From Bemisia tabaci (lineage: Eukaryota > Arthropoda > Insecta > Hemiptera > Aleyrodidae): 64,000 nt of DNA. The notes under the pieces were generated by a model that searched no databases, was not told the origin of the DNA, and saw nothing but the letters and a program-made list of their open reading frames with translations. Every line of letters starts with the position of its first letter. Position 1 is the stretch's first letter. Positions 1-10,210 of the stretch are shown in pieces. A program made the translations under genes and the position numbers. The DNA lies in the NCBI RefSeq assembly GCF_918797505.1, contig NC_092797.1, forward strand, positions 32,873,372-32,937,371. The letters run 5' to 3'.

Positions 1-182
1 TCTGATTGTAGGCTGAATCTCCGAAAATCAATCATCAGCCCTATGCCATCAGATCTGTTACTCAGTGAACCTGATAGTTCTACAATATTTTCATCTTCCG
101 ATGACGTATAGGAGGTTTTAAGCAAAATGCACGCTTCAGATCAAGTATCACACCCTGACTAAGATCTCATTTTCTGTTCCAG
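1..182 (+). other. End of an intron (3' part)
   Basis: Non-coding sequence ending in a pyrimidine-rich tract and CAG (TTTTCTGTTCCAG, ending at 182), a good 3' splice site directly before an open frame. The upstream exons lie outside the window. Confidence 0.55.
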
Positions 183-476
183 ATTCCTCCGAACATGTAC
201 ATGGGTAACACGCACCCTGGATCCGTGCAAAGCGTGCCTCTATACGTACAGGATCGTCCCCAGGGTCTGCAGATGTCGCATCCGAATCTCATCGGCGCAC
301 CTCAGGACGGAGGGATGAAGTACTCTTACGGCCCATGCATGTGCCCGGTGTCTTACTCGACGAAAGTGGAGGCCGATCAGCCACAGCCTCCATCGACGCC
401 GGAACAGCCGACTCAGCCAGCCACCCCGACACGCGAGACCTATGTCGTCCAACCCGTCGGCACGACAACAGCTTAA
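183..476 (+). CDS. Last coding exon of an unrecognised gene (Pro/Gln-rich tail)
   Basis: The exon starts after the splice acceptor at 181-182 and reads in one frame (first residues I-P-P-N, then M at 195) for 97 codons to TAA at 474-476. The first ATG here is probably internal, because the frame is already open at the splice site. The product is the C-terminus of a longer protein. It is rich in Pro, Gln, Gly, Tyr and Met, with a small Cys cluster (G-P-C-M-C-P-V) near the middle and a Pro/Thr/Gln-rich end. It has no membrane segment or catalytic motif and looks disordered, as in the tails of transcription regulators, but I cannot name a family. The exon is clearly more GC-rich than its flanks, which supports coding. 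A transposon-derived hairpin sits in the presumed 3' UTR and an AATAAA follows at 789. Confidence 0.6.
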   Translation: MPPNMYMGNTHPGSVQSVPLYVQDRPQGLQMSHPNLIGAPQDGGMKYSYGPCMCPVSYSTKVEADQPQPPSTPEQPTQPATPTRETYVVQPVGTTTA

Positions 477-590
477 ACTTTGACAGTCGAGAGTAGATCA
501 TGCGATCGATGCGACAAAAAATGCCAAAAATGTACTGCGCTAAGGCAGCGTAACTAGGGGGAATAGACTGATTTATTTTTATAAGTCAAT

Positions 591-752
591 GATTGGGGAT
601 CCAGCAATTTGGCAACATTGTCTTTTCGCCATTTGAACCTATTGAAATGGATCGATTCTTGGAGGGGTCAGGTGCTCCGACAAGAATCGATTCTCTGGCA
701 TAGGTTTAAATGGAGAAAATCCGGTGTTGCCAAATTGCTGGATTAGCCTCTG
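591..752. repeat. Foldback MITE in the presumed 3' UTR (hAT-like)
   Basis: The two ends are inverted copies around ATCCAGCAATTTGGCAACA, with a GATCGATTCTT/AAGAATCGATT core arm. The 8-bp direct repeat AAGTCAAT lies on both sides (583-590 and 753-760), as expected for a hAT-type insertion. The core resembles family A (15541, 21664, 43036), but the outer ends differ. Confidence 0.7.
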
Positions 753-788
753 AAGTCAATGCTGCCTTTAGTGTGCAGAACTGTTGTT

Positions 789-794
789 AATAAA
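789..794 (+). promoter_or_regulatory. Candidate polyadenylation signal
   Basis: AATAAA 313 bases after the stop codon at 476. It is the first perfect hexamer I see downstream. If used, the 3' UTR carries the MITE at 591-752. Confidence 0.4.
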
Positions 795-801
795 CACGAA
801 A

Positions 802-922
802 TCGTTCCTCTGAAGTCGGGGCGGGACTGCAATTTGAGATGAGCCCTCTTGTGCGTGTAACTATATGCTTTCCAGAGCTCACCTTGAAGTAGAAATACGC
901 CCTTACGTCAGAGGAGCATGAT
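802..922. repeat. MITE family E, copy 1
   Basis: About 120 bp with inverted ends: CCTCTGAAGTC near the left edge, ACGTCAGAGGAG at the right, and GAGCCCTC/GAGCTCAC inner arms. It matches the elements at 12041 and 54199. No clear target duplication is visible at this copy. Confidence 0.6.
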
Positions 923-1758
923 GCATAATTGGCGCAAAACATACCCGTGTATGCTTCGGGTCTGTCCGGGCAGTAGGATTGTTCGTCGTCAAATTACGAC
1001 ATTTCATCAAATCAGTTTTAGCTGAGTTAAACTTGGTTTTTTCATCATGAGAAGGAGATAATTTCAATAAATGTAGAGTGATTTATCACCAAGCACTTAT
1101 TGGAAATTAATATAAGCAAAAAAGAAGGACCCCGTAGAGAAATACTTGGTTGTGAGGGTCATTTAAATATTTCCGATTCTTTGAAGAAATCGACCCTAGT
1201 AAACATTTAATCCAGTTGTAATTAGAGTACAATACAAAGAGACTACTTACTTAAAGTAAAATTAACTATGACCTCAGCTAATAATTCATCCAAAGAAAGA
1301 AAATCTTTTTATTTTTATTCTCTTAAAAGACTTGATATGAAAAGGAGGTTGTTCATTCAGAGAGGTCAAAACTGATTATTTTTTACCAAAAGCTCATTGA
1401 AATGTTTCTCTTGAGTGGACGATTTGAAATTCTTCAAATAAATTATTTTCCTATGAAAAAACCTTATTTTTTACTTATTTTTTTTTGAAACCTCATGCAT
1501 TTATATATACAAGTTTCCACGCAAAAAAAGGAGTCGTAGCTCTTACTATGCTAATTTCTACTTTTTGCACAACCTAAATTCCGAGTTTAAGGTACAACAT
1601 AACTTTTGTAATAGCATTAAAATTAGTCCCGGTAACAATGAAATCATTAAAACTACAAAAATTACATTATTACTAAAAATTACTACATACTAAAAATTAA
1701 GGGTGCGCCTGAAATGAGACACTAACATTCCGAACGCTATGATTCTCCTTGTGCAGTT
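923..1758. other. No gene seen
   Basis: AT-rich sequence with homopolymer runs and no long open frame. I see no recognisable element. Confidence 0.6.
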
Positions 1759-2011
1759 CTGCCTTGCTGAGGAGAATAACACTATACAAATGTAAGCGCT
1801 CCTAAATTTTTACTTATAAAACACGAATTTTCGGAATTAATGTCCGTAACTTTGTTCGAACTTTTCAGAGAATTTTACTATCAATTTAAGATATAACATC
1901 AAAAAAATTTAAAAGAGAAATATTAACAACGCTTGTCGGAAATGAAAATTTTGGCCGAGACATTTTTGCAATGCCGTAACGCCCATACGGCGTTCCTCTT
2001 TCTCATGGCAG
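1759..2011. repeat. MITE family B, copy 1
   Basis: Begins CTGCCTTGCTGAGG and ends at CATACGGCGTTCC...CATGGCAG. The interior has the family B core (TTTTCAGAGAATTTTA, then an AT-rich run). It is diverged and lies directly beside copy 2 with a gap of only a few bases. Confidence 0.65.
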
Positions 2012-2018
2012 AGCTTTT

Positions 2019-2266
2019 CTGCCATGCTAAGGAAGAACGCCGTATGAGCCTTCAGGAGTTCAGGCGTTGCTAAATTTCCTTTGGTAAAACCTTAATTTAC
2101 TGGGAAAAGATTGAATTTTTTCTTCAATTTTTTCAGACGATTTTGTTCGCAATATCGTATAAAATGTTCAGAAAAAACACGCATAATCGTTCTCAAAAAA
2201 CATGTATTATCCGAGGCAATTCGGCAACTCTCGAATGTTCGCACGGCGTTCCTCCTTAGCACGGCA
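2019..2266. repeat. MITE family B, copy 2
   Basis: Begins CTGCCATGCTAAGGAAGAAC, followed by GCCGTATGAGCCTTCAGG. It ends GGCGTTCCTCCTTAGCACGG plus CAG. The interior TTTCAGACGATTTTGTTCGC matches the copies at 6323 and 19114. Confidence 0.75.
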
Positions 2267-3145
2267 GTGTTACCGTTTGATAGGCAAATCTAGCTGGCAA
2301 AAAACGCGCAGATTCATATGTAATTGGGCTTCATTGCAGTGCATCTATAGTAAGTCGTGTAAGTGGTGCAAATCGCGGCATCCCCTTTATAAAGCGTGAC
2401 AGCGTAAAGCGCAAGCAGCTGTCTGTGATGTCATAATTATTCACGAGTAAATCATGCATGTACATCTTTAATTACATCTGCATGGGAATTGATTAACCGG
2501 AGCGCTCACTGTAGAGTCCTCAGTCTTATCTTTCATTCTACGTTAATTGTTACCGAACCAGTCCAGTCGATTAACATTCAATCACTTTCCAGGGAAGACA
2601 TTAATGAGAAAATATTTACGGCATCAGTCATAAAACAGGCACGCAAATATTGACACCAGCCGGCGCGGCGGCGTGATAGAGAGAGAGAAGGTGGCATAGC
2701 AAGTGCTCCCTTTATTTTCTTGCCTCAAATTGAATTTTTATTTCTTGGTATCTGATGGCCGGAGGGATTAGAACTGGACCACTATTATTGCGGGCGTTTG
2801 AACTTTATCACAAAGAAGACTAATGGTCGAAAATAACAGTTTCATAAAGGTTATGCCGCGCGCGCATGTCTTCATTATTCAGCCGGCTCCCCACGCACTT
2901 TCATTCGATACTGTAAACCAGGCCTCGCAATTATTTTCGGGTTCAAGCCAGGATAGACGGTAAAAAAATCAACTTTAGAAAACAAATAGCCCCGAGGAAT
3001 CTTTAATTTTTATCCATTCTTCCTTTCATATTTATACCTTACGTACTTTAATTATACGCAATAGAAACAGAGGAACTGTTAGCTGCCGCAGTCTCGTGAG
3101 TTAAAGGCTCAAATAAAGTTAGCTTTTTTGTCTTCATGAGTCGAA
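2267..3145. other. No gene seen
   Basis: Non-coding. It includes a short GA run near 2677 and a GC-richer patch near 2660-2880, with no open frame I can defend. Confidence 0.55.
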
Positions 3146-3472
3146 GAAAAATTTCGGAGGATATGGATTTGATCGACATGAATCGATTTGAAAATAAAAA
3201 AAAAAAATGAATTGAACGACGTGAATCGTTCGAAAACGATTCGATCGGCATGATTTGATCGATTCATGGGTTTCGCGATCGATTCGCAGGTTTTTCGATC
3301 AAATCATGGAGTTTTCCATCGATTCACGACGGTCAATACACGTTTTTAGTTTTCGATCGATTCACGTCGATTGAATTGACATCGTTTCTTTTTTTTTATG
3401 TATAAAGTTGTCGATCAATTCGGTGTCGATCGATTCATGTCAATCGAATCCATACCCTCCAAAATTTCTGAA
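3146..3472. repeat. Foldback repeat rich in TCGATTCATG motifs
   Basis: The left end (AAATTTCGGAGGATATGGAT, then GATCGACATGAATCGA) is mirrored at the right end (TCGATTCATGTCAATCGAAT, CCATACCCTCCAAAATTTC). Between the ends, short GATCGATTCATG-like words recur in both orientations. This fits a small foldback DNA element. Confidence 0.65.
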
Positions 3473-3961
3473 CCAGAGGAGACTGGCAAATCCAATAGAG
3501 GGTTTAACATGGAGAGACTGCTCTCATTTGAAAAAGAGTGCAGCCGTCAAAGCCGAAGAGTAAAGCGTGGATAGTAAAAAGGAGTAAACGACCCCTTAAG
3601 GAGCCGACATGATCCCAGGATTGTGATCGGAGCGCGGACGAGAGTGGCCGGATCAGGAGTGAGTGATCTCGCGATCCCGATCACCGATTAATTGAGCCGG
3701 GAGAAGAGAGACGTCACGCTCGGGTCTCCGTCTCTCCGTTCGCCCTCGAACCCTTTGCTTAATTATACGTTTCCCGACCCGCCGAGAAGAAGAACAAGAA
3801 AACTATAGCAAAACGCCCGGCAAGAGTGCGAGCTCCAGACTTGACTTTCAGTTTTAATCGCTTAATTCAAATGCGGTTTATTATCGCTCTGCATCATTTG
3901 TGATGCAATATCATTATTTCACGCCCTCCTGCACTTTGTCCTCTTCCGCCATAAGTAATTT
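3473..3961. other. Non-coding, locally GC-richer stretch
   Basis: No defensible frame. From 3600 to 3800 the sequence is GC- and CpG-richer than its flanks, with a TGACGT-like word in reverse (GACGTCACGC). It could be regulatory; that is inference only. Confidence 0.35.
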
Positions 3962-4096
3962 CTGAGTTGGACGTGTTCCTCCCAAACAGAACTACGTGCA
4001 TTATGAGATGAGCCCTGCTATGCGTGCATTATTATGGGTTTCAGGGCTCATGCCTTAATGCACATAGTTCCGTTTGGCAGAATACGTCCAGTTGAT
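3962..4096. repeat. Hairpin repeat, ~55-bp arms
   Basis: The arm GAGTTGGACGTGTTCCTCCC ... GAGCCCTG is mirrored by CAGGGCTCATGCCTTAATGC ... ACGTCCAGTTGATA. The arms pair almost throughout with about 20 bases between them. It is probably a small foldback element. Confidence 0.65.
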
Positions 4097-4399
4097 ACTG
4101 TGTGAGGCTTTAAATCAACTGCTTGGAAGTATCCCAGAAAATTTGACATGTAACGTTAAAAAATTATTTAAAAAAGTGAGATTCCCCTCACCTGCACTGA
4201 TATGGATGAGGAGAGGCTCCGAGTTGTCGAGTTATAGCCTCGAAGGTTGGGGAAGTTATAGGAGCACCTCTATTCAATGTCTTGAGGAGCAGGCCACGAA
4301 TGCGGTAGAGATTCTTGTTGTCTACAGTGCTCATCCGATGTAACCCTAATCTAACAGGTAGGATTTTTTTTTGAGTCGAGTCTTCTTCTTCCAATTCGG
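4097..4399. other. No gene seen
   Basis: There are short open frames on both strands, but none with a recognisable domain, start context or splice support. Confidence 0.45.
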
Positions 4400-4735
4400 A
4401 TCAAAAAGGAGAAAAAAATAAAGAGACCAGGCAGAGGAAGATAAAGAAAGGAGGATGAAAAAGAGAGGAGGAAGGAAAAGGGAGAAAGAAGAGGGAAAGG
4501 AATAAGAAGAAGTAGAAGATCAATAAAAAGAAAAATGGATTTTCTTCTGTCTCTTTTTCATCTTCCTCCTATTCTTCTTCTTCCTCTTCTTCTTCCACAT
4601 CTTCCTCTTTTCCTTTCTCTTCTTCTTCATCCCATTGTTCTCTATATTAGACCTCTTCCTTCTCTTCCCTTTTCTCCCTCTTTTTCATACTCTTTCTTTT
4701 CCCCCTCTCCTGCTTACTCGCCCTCATCTGACATA
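4400..4735. repeat. Polypurine tract followed by polypyrimidine tract
   Basis: About 4400-4535 is almost pure A/G with GAA and GGA words. About 4545-4735 is almost pure C/T with TTC and TCC words. The two halves are roughly complementary and could pair. The Leu/Ser/Pro-rich frame across it is a composition artefact. Confidence 0.7.
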
Positions 4736-6322
4736 TCTCAGGAGTCATAAGGCCTGAGTCTGCTCCACTCAAAGCTCAAGCCATTCGACTAAATGGACCA
4801 CATTTTGCAATTTGGACCTATAGATTCTAGCCCGGTTTAAAAACAACGTATGTGTCATTAGTTTTCCTATGCACATAAGTGTTTTTCCAGAGGAGCCAAA
4901 ATTTATAGTTCCAAATTGCAAAATGCAGTCCAAATAATGATCGCAAGAGCAGCCCAAAGGGACCAGCGCAAGGTACGATAAAAGGGGAGGAGTCAAAAGG
5001 AGAAAATGCGAAAAAGGGAAAACTCATTCAAAGCCGATAACCCGTAGAAAATACCTAAAGAAGAATGGCGAATACATAGGATCAGAATGCTATGATCAAA
5101 GGTCAAGTTGATATATTATCGATGCCAGAAGAGCTGTAACCTGTTTCCCTAGAAACGGCGATGTTTCACGAGCGCCCAGCCCGCGCCGCGCCGCGCCGGC
5201 ATGGCCGGCACCGGCACACCGATCTAGGTTCCTGCGTCGCCGTCGACCAAACCGTGAATTCCTTTACCTAGATTTCAGCTTCCACCGCCACCTGCCGCCC
5301 GCTCCTCCCCGACGTGCACTCTCCCCTAAAAGCTCTGTCGCGATGCCTCCCAGCTCAACGTTGCACCTGTCGCTGCCAAATTCACCAGATAAACACTGAC
5401 ATTATCATTTGATGACTCTTGCTTTCTGGGAAATTTAGCAACGGGTTCAGCAAACCGGAGAGTCGCGACCCTCCACGGCTGCTCATCGCGGGGCCTCGAG
5501 CCGGCCCTGGCCTCCAGTAAAAGTTTTCACTCTCACACTCTCCTTTTTCTCGACCCACCTTCCAGCACGCCGCCTCGATCCTCCCTGATTTCGATAACCA
5601 CTTTCCTCTCGACTCGCACCTGCAATTCGAGCGAAGGCGAATTAGCGTGCCAATCTGGGAAATCTCCTTTAACCTTTGCCGGGCAACCTTTCCAGTGCTA
5701 TCTTTCTCGACTTGCGTTTAAGTCACTGGGCTTAAGGTGATTCGATGGACGCACCATTTGAGTTTCAGAACGGCGTGCGATGTAGCGCATCAAGTCCGTT
5801 TAGCCATTATTTTTTGGCCACATCGACTTTTTGCCTAATATTGAGATCGCAATTCTGTTGTCAAGTAGACTAAAGCATCACTACCAATTGTTACCGAAAC
5901 AAAACGTAATAAAGTTGCGTGTTTTTGGAGAGAGACAACAGAGCATAAGATATCGAAATTGACTCGAATGCGATGTATTCTCTGAAAAACCACGCTTTCA
6001 TTAGTGCTGTAAATTCTGTTGGTTAAATTGGTAATAGATTGTTGCTTTTAGTGACTTCCTGTGACAACCAGATTTTGCGGATCTCAAAATTAGGAGAAAA
6101 ATGGCGCAGTAGCCTAAATATTAGGAACCAATTGATGGCGATATATGCGCATGGCGTCTGTGACACGAAATATGGCGTCCATCGAATCACTTATAACGTC
6201 GAACCCACAGAGCATCAGGGCAGGGGTAAGGTGTTATCCTTGAGTTTTCATTGTCCTCTCCTATAAGGCGAGTTAGAGTGCGGATTTTGGAAATTTCTTT
6301 TAATCTTCGTAAGGCCACCATT
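4736..6322. other. Non-coding with a GC-rich island at about 5150-5590
   Basis: The island starts with GCGCCGCGCCGCGCC and stays GC-rich for about 400 bases. It has no open frame with a clear start. It could be an old promoter or 5' UTR, or decayed repeat. The rest shows nothing I recognise. Confidence 0.4.
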
Positions 6323-6574
6323 CTGCCGTCCCATTGAATAACGCCGTATGAGCCTCCAGACGTTGCCACATTTCCTCCAATAAAAATCTAATTTAACGGG
6401 GAAATTGCGAATATTTTTCCTCTACATTTTCAGACAATTTTGTTCGCAATTTAACTTAAAACACCTGCAAATTCTGAGGAAAAGTATGCATACCTTCCTC
6501 AGAAATACATGCTTTATCCGGGTAAATTTGGCGAATCTCTAATTTTCATACGGCGTTCTTCCTTAGCACGACAG
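6323..6574. repeat. MITE family B, copy 3
   Basis: Left end has CTGCCGT and ACGCCGTATGAGCC, then CAGACGTTGCCACATTTCC. Right end is CATACGGCGTTCTTCCTTAG plus CACGACAG. The interior TTTTCAGACAATTTTGTTCG is shared with the other copies. Confidence 0.75.
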
Positions 6575-7169
6575 CATTCCGCTGCTACTTTTCTCAACTT
6601 GCGTTTAAGTCTCTGGGCTCAACGTCAGAGCCGAAGATTATGAGTTATTCTCCATTACCATTTTTCTTCATTCGCGTGCCAATCTGGGAATTTTTTTAAA
6701 CCTTTGCAGGGTCATCTTCTCACTGAAACTTTTCTCAACCTGCGTTTAAGTCACTAGACTTAACGTCGAAGACGTAAAGAAGAAGCTACCTTCATTTTCA
6801 TGTTTCTCCTTTCTTAATCCCTCGATGTTATCCTCGTCACTATGAAGGTCATCTGTCTAGCAGAAAATCAGTTTCTATTCGCATATAGGGCACAATTTTG
6901 GGAAAAGAGATTTCATTGTTTTGGTTGGTGATTTTTATTTTGGACAGAACGATGATTTTCCTTTATTCGGCAATTCAACTTTTGTGACAAAAACAAAATG
7001 TTAGAATGAAAATGATCTTCCTCTGGAACCTACATACATACGACGCATACGCATAGGAAAACATGTCTAATATGCATATCCCTTTCAACTTTTCGAGGAC
7101 AGCGCATCACAATGTCGTGAACTTTAGTCAAATAGCCAGAAAATAAACCCTCTTTGTCGAACCTTTTCC
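6575..7169. other. No gene seen
   Basis: Non-coding. The phrase CTTGCGTTTAAGTC(T/A)CT recurs here (near 6597 and 6740) and near 5710, so an old repeat is likely. Confidence 0.45.
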
Positions 7170-7392
7170 ATAGAGCAGTTGCGGTTAAACCTAGAGTTAA
7201 CTAATTAAAAATTTAAATGCATTATATTGATTATAGAAGATATTGATGAAACAAACTATAAATAAGTAAAATTTTTAAAATTTAAACAAATCTTACCAAT
7301 AAAAATTTAAATTTCTGTTAAAAACTAGGATTAGATACCCTACTATTTAGAATAAACGTAATTAAAGTAGTAAAAGAGAATCTTCAAACTCC
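7170..7392 (+). pseudogene. rrnS: Nuclear copy of mitochondrial 12S rRNA (NUMT fragment)
   Basis: Two of the most conserved segments of animal mitochondrial small-subunit rRNA occur in the right order and strand. One is CAGTTGCGGTTAAACC near 7173. The other is AAACTAGGATTAGATACCC near 7322, followed by a GTAGTA...CTTCAAACTCC segment as in insect 12S. The piece is very AT-rich and ends abruptly into unrelated nuclear sequence, with no neighbouring mitochondrial genes. It is therefore a short transferred fragment and not mitochondrial DNA. Boundaries are approximate. Confidence 0.85.
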
Positions 7393-8029
7393 ATAGTGAA
7401 AGGCAGATTAACCGGTACATCGCAAAGCAAGTTGCGCTACTTCCTACTTCTCGCCTGGATAGCTTTTCTTTTTAAACGTGCATAAATGAGCTCGTTCGGT
7501 AATTTTCAATTCTTGCATGATCGATAAGTTTCCTGGATTTTGTTGAACGATTTTAGGTCACGACGTATTTACACGAACGCCTCAGAAACTGCATTTCTCT
7601 ACAAACAGTATAGTTTTGTGTGCCGATATCAAGTAAGTCCTCTTACGGGGTGATGCAGAAGCGCCGTGCCTGATCACCCCAATGACACGGGTTCAGTAAT
7701 TTTCAATTCTTGCATTTTTAAAAATCGACGAGTGCATTTAGTTGACAGGAATATCCGCGGATTCCTTTGAAGCATATAAAAGTAAGAAACACGAGGTCAG
7801 TGCTGCATAATTTGATCCTCCACTTAAACGAGCATTCGTGAGTAAGGCAAGATGGCAGCCGTTAAGAACGGTCTGGTCGAGGTTGATACATGATGTTACT
7901 GATCCCTCTTGTAGAATGTCACACCTAAAATCGATATTTTCAATGGGTTCATATGAACGATAATGATTGTTTCGCCAGCTTGCAAAACCGCCACTGTGCG
8001 GATGGCGGGCGCGATTTCCGAATTCGATT
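7393..8029. other. No gene; one pair of direct repeats
   Basis: A 25-bp word ending TAATTTTCAATTCTTGCAT occurs at 7494-7518 and again, with one mismatch, at 7691-7715. Near 7649-7681 GGGGTGATGCAG and TGATCACCCC can form a small hairpin. Nothing else is recognised. Confidence 0.5.
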
Positions 8030-8035
8030 TTTATT
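8030..8035 (-). promoter_or_regulatory. Candidate polyadenylation signal of the IR gene
   Basis: AATAAA on the minus strand, 36 bases beyond the stop codon at 8071-8073. Confidence 0.4.
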
Positions 8036-8070
8036 ATTTGTAGAACTCTGTAAATTTCTAAATTTCACGA

Positions 8071-9452
8071 TTAGAAAACTTTAAGAGTTTTCAAATATTT
8101 CAGAATGACAGCGATTGGATACAAATTAGCTATTATTTCACCTGCGAAAGTGAGGAAACTCACAAATAAACCTATGATGAGCCCTATGAAAGCCGACTGC
8201 AAATCGTTTAGATTATATGGCTTCGGCTCAGCGTTCTCGGCATTTGTTTCCCTCCGATGAAAATTCAATGAATCCGGTATCAGATCCCTCTAATATTCTT
8301 TCCGTATGCCCAGTTTCCAGGTTTTGATATATTATTCGATTCAATTTATCGTAGAGAAAAGAATTTTTCAGGACAGGAATCATCACCGGATACGTAATCA
8401 GGCACTCTTGCATTAGATGATACTCAAAATCAACGCAAAATCCATGATTTATACGGATATTTTCCTTGCGGCGTGAAGAGAACGGTAAACTGACCATCAT
8501 AGCATCCACCGCAGCCATCGAAAGTATATTCTTTTTAATCTCCGTGATGTGATAATTAGAGAAATTAGAAACTTCGGAACACTCATCATCCACAGGGAAG
8601 CTAAAAGAATTCAGAATGAATTCCCCGAATTTCCCTATAGAGTAATCGTATAAATTAGTCACCAATTTGGCACTTAACACCTCAGATTGGTTCTGCTGAG
8701 AGAACATTTCCTTTTGCGATGGGACATCACCATGAATGATTTGAATGAGCAGTTCTGATTCCTCCAAGGCATGCAATGAATCAATTTCCGGATACAGAAC
8801 TCTCTTGCTGAGAAGCGTTGTCATGCAACCCAAAAAAGCATTAGTTATGATGAATGCAGAAAAACTGAAAATTACGAAGAGGGCTTTTCCAGTCATAAGA
8901 TGGCCCAGGCGAAGGTTTGCTGGGCTACCACACATGAAGTACGCGTAGACAGTGAACAGAGAAGATGAGTTTCTGTAAAATTCAACTTCTGCGTCTGGGT
9001 AGAAGAAGTAAAATACTCTGCATTGTAAATAATGGAAAGTTACTAGAATGATCCAGAAACTAATAATCGTAATGACAACGAGTGACCATACGAGTGGCGA
9101 AAAGCTTTTAAAAATCACTAGACCTTGTGACATATAACTACTATGTGGAGTAGCAAAGCACAGAGATCTTGTATTAAGGCTGACTGAAAAATCATACCTG
9201 GAGTAATTAGTTCCCTCTAAACTTAGTCCGTAATCAAACGGTTGCAAGTCTATGTCGAATTTCAAGCCTGCTTCAGTACCGTAAAATTTGAATTTGTCAT
9301 CCATGTATGGCGTGTGCGATGGGTACGTCAATGCGCAATTTACAGCACGTTTTAAGTCATCCAATACGAGGTCTGTTAGATTAGAAACCGGATTTTGGTC
9401 ATAACTAGCCCACAATGCGTCCGAATTAGGTTTTCTTGAGCTTTCCTGATAG
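8071..9452 (-). CDS. Ionotropic receptor (divergent iGluR family), exon 2, with frameshift
   Basis: Chemosensory ligand-gated cation channel of the plasma membrane (family knowledge). The exon opens at 9452 after a minus-strand acceptor TTTCCAG and reads Y-Q-E-S-S before W at 9412. Seen in order: the S1 part of the ligand domain; TM1 SPLVWSLVVITIISFWIIL (about 9094-9026); pore loop SSLFTVYAYFMCGSP (about 8968-8918); TM3 ending in LLSKRVLYPEIDSL (about 8890-8790), the usual IR post-TM3 pattern; and the S2 region. The first frame stops at 8228. TM4, PYNLNDLQSAFIGLIIGL and onward (about 8210-8130), continues in another frame open from about 8290 to the TAA at 8071. The overlap is too short for an intron, so this is a one-base-type frameshift: either a real mutation (pseudogene) or an assembly error. 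The iGluR-like fold is clear; the IR subfamily is not. Confidence 0.78.
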
Positions 9453-9484
9453 CTGGAAATATACTTAAGAACGCTACGTTCACA
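9362..9484 (-). repeat. Inverted duplication, native copy (intron end plus exon 2 start)
   Basis: This 123-base segment spans the last part of the intron, the acceptor at 9453 and the first 91 bases of exon 2. It is repeated in reverse orientation at 10211-10334 with about five substitutions. The native copy is continuous with the receptor frame. Confidence 0.85.
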
Positions 9485-9540
9485 GATTTTGTTTATTTTA
9501 ATCAGTGTTTATTCTGTGTCATCTTGAATACGAGTAAGTC

Positions 9541-10158
9541 AGGTGCGTTTTGCGATTTTCATCATGCGATCACTGATAGAGCAAAGATTCAACATTAAAT
9601 TTTGTTTTAAACTCGGTAAACCTTGTACCGAAACTTTTGGTATATGCTGAATAAAGTTTACCATGATCATTGTATGAGATGTTCCCACTGTTTTGAATGG
9701 GTTACACGATTCAAAACTGGTCAGGAGTTCGTCAAAGATGAGGAGCATGGGAATCGACCCTCAACTGCAACTGACACTTGTCACGTGGAAGAAGGGCGGG
9801 CAAAAGTGCTCGAAAATGGTCGTTTCGAGCTAGTTGAACAGAGTAATATTTCTGAAGGCTCTGTACATACAATTTCGATAGAAAATGTAGACACGCATTG
9901 AGTTTCAGGTACACTTGCCCCTTTTGTTGTCCGTTGAACGAAAATCCAACCAAATGTCAATTTTCGTTGAGCTGCTTGAACGTTCTAACAATGATCCTAC
10001 ATTTTTGGATACGATAATTTTCGGGGGCAATACTTTAGTGTACGGCTACGATATGGAGACGAAACTCAAATCGTCCTTGTGGGTTGAAAAATGTAGTGCA
10101 AGACCGAAAAAAGAGAGACAAGTTCGGTCAAACATAAAAATCGCAAAACACCCTTGAG
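9541..10158 (+). mobile_element. Dead mariner-like element inside the IR intron
   Basis: Plus-strand translation shows the N-terminal helix-turn-helix half of a mariner/SETMAR-type transposase: IKFCFKLGK, then LNKVYHDHCM...CFEWVTRFKTG...NRPSTAT. Further on comes the catalytic block IIFGGNTLVYGYDMETK with ARPKKERQVRS. In active relatives the block reads T-G-D-E/S-x-W-V-Y-G-Y-D. Here the catalytic Asp is Gly and the Trp is Leu. Stops and frame changes occur near 9900-9915, and the C-terminal half is missing. Possible terminal repeats are GTGCGTTTTGCGATTTT (about 9543) and AAAATCGCAAAACACCC (about 10138). It is an inactive, internally deleted copy lying opposite to the host gene. Confidence 0.75.
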
Positions 10159-10210
10159 GTTGCCTTACTTCAAGCCACATACCAACGAAGCTAATTAGGA
10201 TTTTTCAAAT

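Noticed and set aside
4535..4750. Leu/Ser/Pro-rich frame
   Set aside because: Translation of a polypyrimidine tract.
7170..7392. A functional rRNA gene or mitochondrial contig
   Set aside because: Only a 12S fragment is present and both flanks are nuclear-type DNA.
9623..10157. Two short frames in the IR intron as host genes
   Set aside because: They align with successive parts of a mariner-type transposase with broken catalytic block and lost C-terminus.
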